From Hyphomonadaceae bacterium (GTDB lineage: Bacteria; Pseudomonadota; Alphaproteobacteria; Caulobacterales; Aquidulcibacteraceae): a stretch of 64,000 nucleotides of DNA. Below are positions 24,424-32,900 of this stretch, piece after piece (position 1 is the stretch's first letter; each line of letters starts with the position of its first letter). The notes under the pieces are model-generated. The model was not told the origin of the DNA. It saw only the letters and a list, made by a program, of their open reading frames with translations, and did no database searches. Position numbers and translations under genes: made by a program. Where the stretch lies: positions 248,001-312,000 of the forward strand of contig JAIELJ010000003.1 in assembly GCA_019753105.1 (NCBI GenBank), read 5' to 3'.

Positions 24424-26661
24424 ATGGAAAACTTCAAGATCGACGTCGACAGCGACGGCATTGCGCTCATAACGTTCGACGTGCCGGGCCGCTCCATGAA
24501 CACGATCACCGGTTCGGTGATGCGTGATCTCATTACGTTGGTCGACACGATCAAGACTGACGCCAAGATCAATGGCGCGGTGATCACGTCGGGCAAGGCG
24601 ACGGGCTTCTGCGCCGGCGCCGATCTGGGCGAACTCAATCAACGCGGCTCGGCCAAGCAAGAAGAGCCGAAGAGCGAAGATGAGCGCCTGAAGAAGCAAT
24701 TCGAGCAAAGCTTCACGCTGAACCGCTCCCTGCGCGCGATCGAAACGTGCGGCAAGCCGGTGGCCGTGGCGCTTGAAGGCCTCGCGCTCGGCGGTGGTTT
24801 GGAAATCGCGCTGGCGTGCCACTATCGCGTCGCCGCTGACAATCCGAAGACCAAGTTCGGCCTGCCGGAATCGAAAGTCGGCCTGCTTCCGGGCGCTGGC
24901 GGCACGCAACGTCTGCCGCGCCTGATCGGCGTGCAGAACGCCGCGATGATGATCCTGCAAGGCGCCGATAAATCGCCGCAGGAAGCCAAGGGCTTGGGCT
25001 TCATCAATGAAGTCGTGCCGGCTGGCGGCACGGTCGACGCCGCGAAGGCGTGGGTGAAGTCGACGCTGCCGTGGGATTACGCCAAGGGCCCGAACCCGAA
25101 GGCGATCGCGCCGTGGGACGTGAAGGGCTACAAAGTGAAAGACGGCCCGTTCACGCCAGCTGGCGCGATGGCGGCTGTTGGCGGCAACGCCATGGTCTCC
25201 AAGCAGACCAACCTGAACTACCCCGCACAGCGCAACATTCTGTCGTGCATCTATGAAGGCATGCAGGTGCCGATCGATGCCGCGCTCCGCATCGAGAGCC
25301 GCTACTTCATCAAGACGGCCGCAACGCCGCAAGCGAAGGGCATGATCCGGACTTTGTTCGTGAACATGCAAGCGCTCGGCAAAGGCGGAAACCGCCCTGA
25401 AGGCTTCCCGACTTACGAGATCAAGAAGGTCGCCGTGCTTGGCGCTGGTCTGATGGGCGCAGGCATTGCCTACGTGCAAGCGAAGGCTGGCATCGAAACC
25501 GTTCTGCTCGATGTGAGCCAAGAGAGCGCTGAGAAGGGCAAGGCCTATTCGAAGCGCATCGTCGATAAGGACATCTCGCGCGGCAAGATCACGAAGGAAA
25601 AGGGCGATGCGCTGCTGGCGCTTATCACGCCCTCGACCGATTACTCGCTGATCAAAGGCTCTGACCTTGTGGTTGAAGCTGTGTTCGAAAGCCCTGCGCT
25701 GAAAGCTGAAGTTACGAAGAAGGCTGAAGCATATCTCGGTGAAACCGCTGTGTTTGGCTCGAACACCTCGACGCTGCCAATCACCGGACTCGCTGAAGCT
25801 TCGGCGCGTCCGAAGAACTTCATCGGCATTCACTTCTTCTCGCCGGTCGAGCGCATGGGCCTCGTTGAGCTCATCATGGGCAAGGACACGACCGCCGAAA
25901 CGCAAGCCAAGGCGATCGACTACGTCATCAAGATCCGCAAGACGCCGATCACCGTGAATGACTTCCGCGGCTTCTACACCTCGCGCTGCTTCGGCACCTA
26001 TCCAGCCGAAGGCGTCGAGATGCTGATGGAAGGCATCGCACCGGCGATCATCGAAAACGTCGGCCGCCAGTGCGGCATGCCGATGGGCCCGCTCGAAGTG
26101 TCCGACTCCGTCGGCCTCGATACGGCGCTGAAGATCGGCAAGACCAATGCCGAGCTTAATCAGCAGGACTACAAGAAGGACCCGCGCGCCGCGATGCTGT
26201 CATGGCTCGTCGAAGATAAGGGCCGCGTCGGTCGCAAGGGCGGCAAGGGCTATTACGAGTACGGCGAAGACGGGAAGCCCTCGCGCATCTGGCCGGGCCT
26301 CGCCGAGCGCATCGAAGTGAAGACGAAGGAATGCCCACCTGAGCTGAAGACGGAGCTGACCAAGCGTTTCCTCTTCCGCCAGTGCATCGAAGTCGCGCGT
26401 TGTTTCGAAGAAGGCGTGATCACCGATCCGCGCGATGCGGACGTGGGCTCGATCCTCGCTTGGGGCTTTGCGCCCTATAGCGGCGGCTGCATCAGCTATA
26501 TCGACTTGTTCTGGGGCACGAAGGGCTTCGTTGAAGAAGCCGACCGCCTCGCAGATACGTATGGCGAACGCTTCCGCCCGAACAAACTCCTGCGCGACAT
26601 GGCCGCCAAGGGCGAGACCTTCTACGAGCGCTTCGGCGCCAAGGAAAAGAAGGCGGCTTAA
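24424..26661 (+). CDS. Enoyl-CoA hydratase / 3-hydroxyacyl-CoA dehydrogenase (FadB/FadJ type)
   Basis: 745 aa. The N-terminal crotonase domain (1-about 200) has the oxyanion-hole segments GFCAGADLGEL and GLALGGGLEIALACHYR and the catalytic Glu in LPESKVGLLPGAGGTQRLP. The dehydrogenase part starts with the NAD fold VAVLGAGLMGAGIAYVQA (near 340) and contains GIHFFSPVERM with the catalytic His. Two C-terminal 3HCDH domains follow. It performs hydration and NAD-dependent oxidation in beta-oxidation, working with the upstream thiolase. RBS region AGAGGGTAGGTCCG precedes the ATG. The length is normal for the family. Confidence 0.94.
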   Translation: MENFKIDVDSDGIALITFDVPGRSMNTITGSVMRDLITLVDTIKTDAKINGAVITSGKATGFCAGADLGELNQRGSAKQEEPKSEDERLKKQFEQSFTLNRSLRAIETCGKPVAVALEGLALGGGLEIALACHYRVAADNPKTKFGLPESKVGLLPGAGGTQRLPRLIGVQNAAMMILQGADKSPQEAKGLGFINEVVPAGGTVDAAKAWVKSTLPWDYAKGPNPKAIAPWDVKGYKVKDGPFTPAGAMAAVGGNAMVSKQTNLNYPAQRNILSCIYEGMQVPIDAALRIESRYFIKTAATPQAKGMIRTLFVNMQALGKGGNRPEGFPTYEIKKVAVLGAGLMGAGIAYVQAKAGIETVLLDVSQESAEKGKAYSKRIVDKDISRGKITKEKGDALLALITPSTDYSLIKGSDLVVEAVFESPALKAEVTKKAEAYLGETAVFGSNTSTLPITGLAEASARPKNFIGIHFFSPVERMGLVELIMGKDTTAETQAKAIDYVIKIRKTPITVNDFRGFYTSRCFGTYPAEGVEMLMEGIAPAIIENVGRQCGMPMGPLEVSDSVGLDTALKIGKTNAELNQQDYKKDPRAAMLSWLVEDKGRVGRKGGKGYYEYGEDGKPSRIWPGLAERIEVKTKECPPELKTELTKRFLFRQCIEVARCFEEGVITDPRDADVGSILAWGFAPYSGGCISYIDLFWGTKGFVEEADRLADTYGERFRPNKLLRDMAAKGETFYERFGAKEKKAA

Positions 26662-26726
26662 TCGGCTGTCTGCATTGACGTAAAGTGAGGGGGTGCGCTT
26701 TCCGCGCGCCCCCTTATCTTTGCGCG

Positions 26727-27794
26727 ATGACCAAACTCACCGACACGCTCACCTTCCGCTCCGGCGCTGCGCTCAAGAACCGCTTCGTTCTCGCCTCGCT
26801 GACCAATCTACAGAGCGCGCCCGATGGCGTGCTCTCGGACGAAGAATATCGCTGGCTGACTATGCGCGCCGAAGGCGGGTTCGGCGTGACGATGACGTGC
26901 GCGGCGAGCGTGCAAGTAGAGGGCGTGGGTTTTCCGGGGCAGCTCGGCTTTCACGATGAGCGCCACGTGCCAGGGTTGACGCGGCTTGCTGACGGCATCA
27001 AGCGCCACGGCAGCGTTGCGATCGCACAGCTGCATCATGGCGGTCTGCGTTCGTTGACAAATCCCAAAGCGCCTTCAGACGATGAGAAACTTAAAGCCAA
27101 GGCGATGACGCTGGATGAAATCCAGCACTCGCGCGATTGCTTCATCGCAGCAGCCCAGCGCGCTGAGCGCGCGGGCTTCGACGGTGTCGAGCTGCATGGC
27201 GCGCACGGCTATCTGATCTGCTCGTTCTTGAGCCCCGAACTCAATCGCCGCGACGATGCTTATGGTGGCGATCCGGAGAAGCGCGCGCGCCTCATGTTTG
27301 AAATCATCGATGGCGTCCGCGCGGCGACTAAGCCTGGATTTACGGTGGGCGTGCGCTTATCGCCCGAACGCTGGGGGCTCGTGCTGCAAGAAATCCGCGA
27401 CGTCGCGCAAAAGCTGATGCATGGCGGCAAGATCGATTTCATCGACATGTCGCTCTGGGACGTGACGAAAGAACCTGAGGAAGCGGCGTTCAAGGGCCGG
27501 ACGCTCGCCTCCTATTTCGCTGATCTCGATCGCGGCGATGTGCGCCTGGGCGCCGCCGGCAAAATCATGAGCGCGGCTGATGCGCAGGCCGTGATTGATG
27601 CAGGCTATGATTTCCCGATCATCGGACGCGCAGCGATCCTGCACCACGATTTCGCCAAACGCGCCGGCGCTGATCCAAACTTCACCGCGATCGCAACGCC
27701 GGTAAGCGAAGCGCATCTCGCCAACGAAGGCTTGAGCCCGAAGTTCGTCAAGTACATGCGCAATTGGCAGGGCTTCGTCGAAGACGCGGCATGA
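26727..27794 (+). CDS. NADH:flavin oxidoreductase, Old Yellow Enzyme family
   Basis: 355 aa from the ATG at 26727. An FMN TIM-barrel ene-reductase: NRFVLASLTNLQS near the N-terminus, AIAQLHHGG, GFDGVELHGAHGYL, FLSPELNRRDDAYGG and the phosphate-binding FPIIGRAAILH. Its place at the end of the acyl-CoA block, with a shortened TTGACGTAAA half-site 23 bases upstream, suggests a linked role in reducing enoyl or unsaturated intermediates. The likely substrate (dienoyl-CoA, enone) cannot be decided; 2,4-dienoyl-CoA reductases of this family have extra FAD and NAD domains that are absent here. Confidence 0.9.
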   Translation: MTKLTDTLTFRSGAALKNRFVLASLTNLQSAPDGVLSDEEYRWLTMRAEGGFGVTMTCAASVQVEGVGFPGQLGFHDERHVPGLTRLADGIKRHGSVAIAQLHHGGLRSLTNPKAPSDDEKLKAKAMTLDEIQHSRDCFIAAAQRAERAGFDGVELHGAHGYLICSFLSPELNRRDDAYGGDPEKRARLMFEIIDGVRAATKPGFTVGVRLSPERWGLVLQEIRDVAQKLMHGGKIDFIDMSLWDVTKEPEEAAFKGRTLASYFADLDRGDVRLGAAGKIMSAADAQAVIDAGYDFPIIGRAAILHHDFAKRAGADPNFTAIATPVSEAHLANEGLSPKFVKYMRNWQGFVEDAA

Positions 27795-27894
27795 GGCTAC
27801 CGCGCACCGCGCGCTTGGCGCTCGACTGTGTTGCGAATGGCATGCGATCTTCGGCGCTGGCGATTCAGAATTGATCGCCGGTGGGGATCAACGC

Positions 27895-28299
27895 ATGACA
27901 TCGATCGTAAAGACTATGCTGCTGGCAGTTGCGCTGGGACTAGCAGGCTGCGCTACGGCTGCTGCGCCGCAAACTGCGCAACTCGGCGCAGGTGATTGGG
28001 TGCTCGCGCATTGGCAGGAAGACCGCACCTACTTTTGGCCCGCGACCATCACCGCGCGAACCGGCGATGAACTCACGCTGCAATATGATGACGGCGATGT
28101 CGGCACACAGGACATTGACGATGTGCGCGCCTTCGATTGGGCGCCTGGCACGCGTCTCGAATGCCGCTGGAGTGACGACGTGTGGTATTGGGCGACGATT
28201 GCGCAGACCGGCGCCAGCCGCGCTGACTTCCGCGTTCAGTACGATGACGGCGACAAGGAAGCGACGAATACGAGCCGCTGTCGTAGCAGCGCGGAATAA
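27895..28299 (+). CDS. Lipoprotein with two Tudor-like domains
   Basis: 134 aa from the ATG at 27895. A lipoprotein signal ends at LAGC (Cys19). The mature part is two tandem small beta-barrels of Tudor/agenet type: first GDWVLAHWQEDRTYFWPATI with LQYDDGDVGTQDIDDVR (about 33-78), then GTRLECRWSDDVWYWATI with FRVQYDDGDKEATNTSRCR (about 85-130). The signature is V-W-....-Y/F-W-A-T-I ... Y-D-D-G-D, with aromatic residues suited to a cage. Function unknown; in eukaryotes such domains bind methylated peptides. The gene lies alone between the OYE and the convergent SDR gene. Confidence 0.75.
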   Translation: MTSIVKTMLLAVALGLAGCATAAAPQTAQLGAGDWVLAHWQEDRTYFWPATITARTGDELTLQYDDGDVGTQDIDDVRAFDWAPGTRLECRWSDDVWYWATIAQTGASRADFRVQYDDGDKEATNTSRCRSSAE

Positions 28300-28318
28300 G
28301 GCGCGGCGCGTACGCGGT

Positions 28319-29047
28319 TCACATCACAGCGCTGAAGCCGCCGTCGACGGGCACGGTAACGCCGGTAATGAAGGCTGCTGCGTCTGAGCAGAGAAACAGC
28401 ACCGTACCCGCCATCTCCGCCGGCTTCGCCCAGCGCTTCATCGGCGTGCGGGCGACGATCTGAGCGTCGAAGTCCGGATTGCCTTGCGCAGGCGCGGTCA
28501 TATTGGTTTCGACCCAGCCTGGCGCGATGGCGTTGACGCGGACGCCATCGCTTGCCCACGCCTCGGCCAATGTCTTCGTCATCTGCAGGACGCCAGCTTT
28601 GCTCGCGCCGTAACCTGGGATCATCGCCATGCCGTAATAGCTCGTCATCGAAGCGATATTGATGACGCTGCCGCGGCTGGCTTTCAGCTGCGCCAGCACG
28701 GCATTCGCCATGCGGAAGGAGCCCGTCAGGTTCACCGCGATCGTGTCTGCGAAGGCCTCCGGCTCATATTCATTGAACTTGGCTTGCCCTGCGCAATTCA
28801 CCAGCACGTCGAGCTTCGGTAGCGCCGCGGCGGTTGCTTCGATCGCTGCCGCGTCGCGGATGTCGAGCTGCCGATAGGAGAGGCCGGTAAAGTCGGAGTC
28901 ATAGACGCCGTCCGCCCGTGTGCCCGTTATGGTGACGTGGGCGCCTGCATCGCGAAAGGCTGTGGCGATGGCGTAGCCAATGCCGTTGCTGCCGCCCGTC
29001 ACCAGGACGTTTGCGCCCGAATAGTCGAATTTGGCCGAATTCATCAT
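28319..29047 (-). CDS. Short-chain dehydrogenase/reductase
   Basis: 242 aa. The ATG at 29047 is preferred because GGGG lies six bases before it; ATG codons at 29053 and 29044 are alternatives. Classical SDR: cofactor motif VTGGSNGIGYAIA, NCAG, catalytic Ser in NIASMTSYYG and YxxxK as YGASK. The Gly-rich C-terminus GVTVPVDGGFSAVM is usual. The residue after beta-2 suggests NADP or NAD use cannot be settled. Substrate unknown. It converges on the Tudor-like lipoprotein gene. Confidence 0.9.
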   Translation of the reverse strand: MMNSAKFDYSGANVLVTGGSNGIGYAIATAFRDAGAHVTITGTRADGVYDSDFTGLSYRQLDIRDAAAIEATAAALPKLDVLVNCAGQAKFNEYEPEAFADTIAVNLTGSFRMANAVLAQLKASRGSVINIASMTSYYGMAMIPGYGASKAGVLQMTKTLAEAWASDGVRVNAIAPGWVETNMTAPAQGNPDFDAQIVARTPMKRWAKPAEMAGTVLFLCSDAAAFITGVTVPVDGGFSAVM

Positions 29048-29348
29048 GCTCATCCCCCACCAAGGGCGAATCCGTGACATTGCGGCGGGGGATTGTCACG
29101 CGCGCGCAGGGCAGCCGCCCGGCGATCATTATTGACTTATCAAGCTTTTGCGCCGATACGCGCACTCAGCGACCGTTCCCGGCTCATGTTCCGGCGAACG
29201 CGGTCCACCCGGAACGCCACCATCGACGTTCGGCTTTGAGCGCCCAAAGAGACATTAGTTTCTAGCAGCTCGCCGCCTTTCTTCGCCGTCGCATCGTTCC
29301 TGAACGAATGAGCCGCATCGCGGAGCGCGATCGGCTGAGAGTTTTTAC
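29048..29348. other. 301-base leader region between SDR and DEAD-box helicase, with possible 17-codon ORF
   Basis: The region serves two divergent genes. It contains a possible short frame, ATG at 29186 to TGA at 29239, encoding MFRRTRSTRNATIDVRL. The peptide is very basic and could be an upstream leader of the helicase gene, although no Shine-Dalgarno precedes it. A CAAAGAGACATTAG segment and an AT-poor stretch follow. Long structured 5' leaders are usual for cold-induced RNA helicase genes; here that is inference. Confidence 0.3.
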
Positions 29349-30752
29349 GTGACCACATTTCAAGATCTCGGCGTGTCCACGCCGATCCTCAAGGCGCTTG
29401 AAGCCGAGGGCTATACCCAACCGACGCCGATCCAGATCCAAGCGCTGCCGATCGTCCAGAAGGGCCGCGACCTGATCGGTCTGGCCCAAACCGGCACCGG
29501 CAAGACGGCGGCGTTCGCGCTGCCGATCCTCGATAAGCTGCATCAGAACCGCAAACACGCTGGCGAGAAATCGTGCCGCACGCTCGTGCTCGCGCCCACG
29601 CGCGAACTGGCGGCGCAGATTGGCGATAGCTTTCGCGCTTATGGCAAGTTTCTAGGCTTGAGCACGGCCGTCGTTTTCGGCGGCGCGTCGATGCACAAGC
29701 AAAAGCAAGCCATGTTCCGCGGCGTCGACATTCTCGTCGCCACGCCGGGCCGTTTGCTTGACCACGTCAGCCAACGCTCGATCCGTCTCGACAAGGTCGA
29801 GATCCTCGTCCTCGACGAAGCCGATCACATGCTGGACATGGGCTTCATCCACGATCTGCGAAAGATCGCAACGATCCTGCCGCGTCATCGCCAGTCGCTG
29901 TTCTTCTCCGCGACCATGCCGCCCTCGATCGCCGAACTCGCAGCACAATTCCTCGACAACCCTGAGCGGATCGCGGTGACGCCTGTCAGCTCGACGGCTG
30001 AGCGTGTCGAGCAAGCGGTGATCCACGTCGACAATTCGAAGAAGCAGGACCTCCTGCACGCTTTGCTCGCCGATAAGTCGATCAAGCGCGCGCTCGTCTT
30101 CGCCCGCACCAAGCACGGCGCTGACCGCGTGGCGAAGAAGCTGGAGAGCGCTGGCTTCAACGCCGATGCGATCCACGGTAATAAGAGCCAGGGCCAGCGC
30201 ATTCGTGCGCTTGATGGCTTTAAGAAGGGCCAGACGCGCATTCTCGTCGCCACCGAAGTCGCCGCGCGCGGCATCGATGTCGACGACATCACGCACGTCA
30301 TCAATTTCGACCTGCCGAACGTGCCTGAGCAATACGTCCACCGCATCGGCCGCACCGCGCGCGCCGGCACGGACGGCATCGCGATTTCGTTCTGCGCTCC
30401 CGATGAACGCGCTTATCTGCGCGACATCGAGAAGCTGACGAAGCAGCCAGTGCCTGTGATGGAAACGGACATGTCGCTCCGCGCGCCGCGCGCTGACGAA
30501 CGGGTCCAACGCCCGAAAGGCCCCGCTGGCCGTTCTGGTTCGGTGCATCCGGCGCGTAAGCCGAAGCCGCAACGCGCGGTCGCCGACGTCCACGGCAAGG
30601 CGCATGCAAAGCAGGGGCACGGCCCGACGCGCTCGCGCGAAGAGCCGACACGCGATCGTGGCGAACGCCGTGATCGTAAGGGCAATGCCGTGTGGTCGAA
30701 CTCGACCGCGCCGCAGAAGTACCGCAAGCGCGCAAAGCCCAAGGCGGTCTAA
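29349..30752 (+). CDS. DEAD-box ATP-dependent RNA helicase (RhlE-like)
   Basis: 467 aa, GTG start. Motifs in order: PTPIQIQALP (Q motif), AQTGTGKT, PTRELAAQ, LDEADHMLDMGF (DEAD), SATMP, RALVFARTKHG, TEVAARGIDVDD and HRIGRTARAG. The C-terminal 90 residues are a basic, Arg/Lys/Pro-rich tail (RHGPTRSREE type), as in RhlE relatives, probably for RNA binding. The role is RNA remodelling in ribosome assembly or cold adaptation. A 300-base leader precedes it and a GC hairpin follows. Confidence 0.93.
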   Translation: MTTFQDLGVSTPILKALEAEGYTQPTPIQIQALPIVQKGRDLIGLAQTGTGKTAAFALPILDKLHQNRKHAGEKSCRTLVLAPTRELAAQIGDSFRAYGKFLGLSTAVVFGGASMHKQKQAMFRGVDILVATPGRLLDHVSQRSIRLDKVEILVLDEADHMLDMGFIHDLRKIATILPRHRQSLFFSATMPPSIAELAAQFLDNPERIAVTPVSSTAERVEQAVIHVDNSKKQDLLHALLADKSIKRALVFARTKHGADRVAKKLESAGFNADAIHGNKSQGQRIRALDGFKKGQTRILVATEVAARGIDVDDITHVINFDLPNVPEQYVHRIGRTARAGTDGIAISFCAPDERAYLRDIEKLTKQPVPVMETDMSLRAPRADERVQRPKGPAGRSGSVHPARKPKPQRAVADVHGKAHAKQGHGPTRSREEPTRDRGERRDRKGNAVWSNSTAPQKYRKRAKPKAV

Positions 30753-30779
30753 TCGCCGACAATTCGCTTGCGTCATAGA

Positions 30780-30804
30780 GGGCGCGCGCCTAAACCGCGC
30801 GCCC
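30780..30804. terminator. GC-rich hairpin after helicase gene
   Basis: GGGCGCGCG, loop CCTAAAC, CGCGCGCCC: a perfect nine-pair stem, 28 bases after the helicase stop and one base before the candidate ATG of the next gene. No T run follows. Its position would hinder translation from that ATG if both lie in one transcript. Confidence 0.5.
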
Positions 30805-30805
30805 C

Positions 30806-31537
30806 ATGCGTAAGGACATGAGCAAAGTCATTGTGGAGCGGCCCAGGAAGGGCCGAGCCTGGGCGGATCTCCGCACAGGACGCTCGCGTGCGCTTGTCGA
30901 TGACGATGGCGAGCCGATCAAGGCCAAGGGCGCGCGCGAGCCGAAGAAGCCGCAACCGAAAACGAAGATGCTCAATGAGATGCTCAATCCGTTGAAGCGT
31001 TATCTCGCGTCGAATGTCGGGCGGCCTTGGAACAAGGTGTATTCGGAGATTAGCGAACATCTGAAGCCGTCGTCGACGGTGCAGCAGCATGTGCGCGATC
31101 ACATCGAGGATTTCGTCGCGATCAAGACACGGATGAAGAGCGGCGTCGTGATGGTGACACAGCGCTTCGGCGGCGAGCGGCCGCTGGATGAGGTGTGGAG
31201 CTATTTCTACGTCCATCCGAAGTCTGGCCTCTTGCGCAAGAACGACAAGCGCAAGACCTGGAGCGCGCGTCAGCGCGATGCGCGTATGGCCGCCGACAAA
31301 GAGCGCGCGGCGCGCATGCGTGTGATCGACGCGAAGACGCAGCTGCATAAATTGCGGGACGGCGTCTGGTGGGAAGTAAAGCTTGGTAGAAGCGGTGACG
31401 GGCGCGAGGCGGATGCCCTGCAAGCCGCCGGCCTCACGGATTTGCCGCTCACCGTGCTCTACGGCCTTGAAGGCGTGCGCGCTGTTTCAAAGCGCCAGCT
31501 CAACAAGACCGAGATCAAGCGGCTGAAGCTGCGTTAA
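30806..31537 (+). CDS. Basic conserved protein of unknown function
   Basis: 243 aa; the start could also be the ATG at 30818 (MSKVIVERPRKGRAWADL). Strongly basic, no membrane segment. A core near residues 55-115 reads LNPLKRYLASNVGRPWNKVY then SEISEHLKPSSTVQQHVRDH, ending in Ile/Val-rich helices; I recall this VGRPW-K-VY pattern from uncharacterised proteins of several phyla but know no function. The C-terminus KRQLNKTEIKRLKLR is basic too, so nucleic-acid binding is plausible. A GC hairpin abuts the first ATG, and a REP-like inverted repeat starts within its stop codon. Confidence 0.7.
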   Translation: MRKDMSKVIVERPRKGRAWADLRTGRSRALVDDDGEPIKAKGAREPKKPQPKTKMLNEMLNPLKRYLASNVGRPWNKVYSEISEHLKPSSTVQQHVRDHIEDFVAIKTRMKSGVVMVTQRFGGERPLDEVWSYFYVHPKSGLLRKNDKRKTWSARQRDARMAADKERAARMRVIDAKTQLHKLRDGVWWEVKLGRSGDGREADALQAAGLTDLPLTVLYGLEGVRAVSKRQLNKTEIKRLKLR

Positions 31538-31610
31538 AGGAGCGCGGGTCTTCAAACCCGCACTTCGTACACCGGCGCGGAAATGCGGGTCTGAAGACCC
31601 GCGCTCCTTT
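31536..31610. repeat. Pair of inverted REP-like palindromes
   Basis: Two 27-base arms, 31536-31562 and 31584-31610, are reverse complements with one mismatch. Each arm is itself a hairpin: right arm GCGGGTC-TGAA-GACCCGC, left arm GCGGGTC-TTCA-AACCCGC, flanked by AAGGAGCGC or GCGCTCCTTT. The spacer is 21 bases. The outer Ts on both sides let it act as a bidirectional terminator between the convergent genes, but the nested design is that of REP/BIME mobile repeats. Confidence 0.8.
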
Positions 31611-31611
31611 A

Positions 31612-32073
31612 TTAGACGCTGCGCCCGCAGCCGTTGAGCGCACGGCCGTCTACGACGACCTCGACCGTTGACGGAAATGCTTCGCCACTCATCGCGTCCT
31701 GGCACGGAAAGCGCCGAATGGTGACGACCAGCGAAACGCCATCTGAACTGGCTTCGTAGCGTGTCGCGCCTTCCTGCGGGTAGGTGGGCGTCACGCCGCT
31801 GAACTCAGCGTAGTTCTCGCCGTAGTCCCAAACGAACTTGATCGAGCCTGCGGTATAGACGTCCAGCAGCCAGCCGGGCTCCTGACCGACAGCGCGGAAG
31901 TCGACGCCGGCGGCGCGCGCTTCGCCCCATTGCGGCATCTGCGCGAGATTATCGACTGCCGTTGCTTCCGTTGCCGGCGTTTGCGCCGCCGTCGGCGTGT
32001 CCGCGTCACCCGTTGATGGCGGTGCTTGTTGCGAGCAGGCGGCGAGCGCCAGAGCCAAGATCAAAGCGCGCAT
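31612..32073 (-). CDS. Lipoprotein with COG3650-like domain
   Basis: 153 aa. Lipoprotein signal with LAAC at Cys13, then a Thr/Ala linker (about 14-40) and a domain of about 105 residues: FRAVGQEPGWLLDVYTAGSI, DGVSLVVTIRRFPCQDAMSG and VVVDGRALNGCGRSV. The EPGW motif and the terminal GC fit the COG3650 family of predicted envelope proteins, related to MliC/HslJ-type small beta barrels; the Cys pair probably bonds. Role unknown. A paralogous-looking domain occurs in the lipoprotein at 36559-37404. It ends 2 bases from the REP-like element. Confidence 0.75.
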   Translation of the reverse strand: MRALILALALAACSQQAPPSTGDADTPTAAQTPATEATAVDNLAQMPQWGEARAAGVDFRAVGQEPGWLLDVYTAGSIKFVWDYGENYAEFSGVTPTYPQEGATRYEASSDGVSLVVTIRRFPCQDAMSGEAFPSTVEVVVDGRALNGCGRSV

Positions 32074-32147
32074 AACTCAACTCCTTCAAACGAAAACGCC
32101 GCCACGCGTGAACGTGACGGCGTCTCGGTTAGTGCTTCAAGCCGGCA

Positions 32148-32804
32148 TCAGCCCGTGAACGCGCTGATATAGACTTCCACGCGGCGGTTGCGGGCGCGGC
32201 CGTCGTCGGTCGTGTTCGACGCGATCGGGCGGCTTTCGCCATAGCCTTGCGTGATCAGACGCTGACGGATGACGCCGCCTTGCATCAGCACTGAGGCAAC
32301 GTTCATGGCGCGGCGCTCAGAGAGGTCCTGGTTGTACGACTCCGAGCCGACCGAGTCAGCGTGGCCATACACGTCGACGGTGGTTTGCTCGTACTCGCGC
32401 AGCACGTTGCCGACATCGCGCAGCGTTGGCACGAACTGACCCTTAACAGCGTCACGATCGAAATCGAACGTGAGGTCGGCGGGGAAGTTCAGCAGAATCT
32501 GGCTCTGGCTGACGCGCGTGACGCCGACGCCGGTGCCGGCGAGACGCTCACGCAGGTTTTCGTACGTGCGATCCATGTAGTTGCCGATCGCAGCGCCCGC
32601 GAGCGCGCCGATACCTGCGCCGATGAGCGCATTGCGGCGGTCGTCGCCACCGGCGAGCGTGCCGGCGCCTGCGCCGACGATGGCGCCGATAATGGCGCCG
32701 GTGCCGGTGTTGTTACGCGTGCGTTCGCCGGTCACTGGATCGACGTTGGTGCAGCTTGCCAAGAACATAACGGCCGCGAGGCCGGTGATAATTTTGCGGA
32801 TCAT
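32148..32804 (-). CDS. OmpA-family lipoprotein (YiaD-like)
   Basis: 218 aa. Lipoprotein signal with LASC (Cys18). Gly-rich hydrophobic repeats (GAIIGAIVGAGAGTLAGG, ALIGAGIGALAGAAIGNYM; glycine-zipper) precede a C-terminal OmpA domain (about 105-218): LTFDFDRDAVKG, VYGHADSVGSESYNQDLSERRA and TQGYGESRPIASN then RARNRRVEVYI, with the Asp and Arg that bind diaminopimelate. It should link the outer membrane to peptidoglycan, as YiaD does. Single gene, 74 bases from the lipoprotein downstream. Confidence 0.92.
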   Translation of the reverse strand: MIRKIITGLAAVMFLASCTNVDPVTGERTRNNTGTGAIIGAIVGAGAGTLAGGDDRRNALIGAGIGALAGAAIGNYMDRTYENLRERLAGTGVGVTRVSQSQILLNFPADLTFDFDRDAVKGQFVPTLRDVGNVLREYEQTTVDVYGHADSVGSESYNQDLSERRAMNVASVLMQGGVIRQRLITQGYGESRPIASNTTDDGRARNRRVEVYISAFTG

Positions 32805-32900
32805 GAAATCCCTCCAAATCCCTTGAGCGGGCTAGGGCGTGGCCCGCATACAGTACGGAAACTGGTACCGCCAACCTGAGCCGGCAATGAACGGCGCGAC

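Noticed and set aside
24295-25905. 536-codon antisense frame opposite the FadJ-type gene
   Set aside because: Shadow frame; the sense strand has catalytic motifs throughout.
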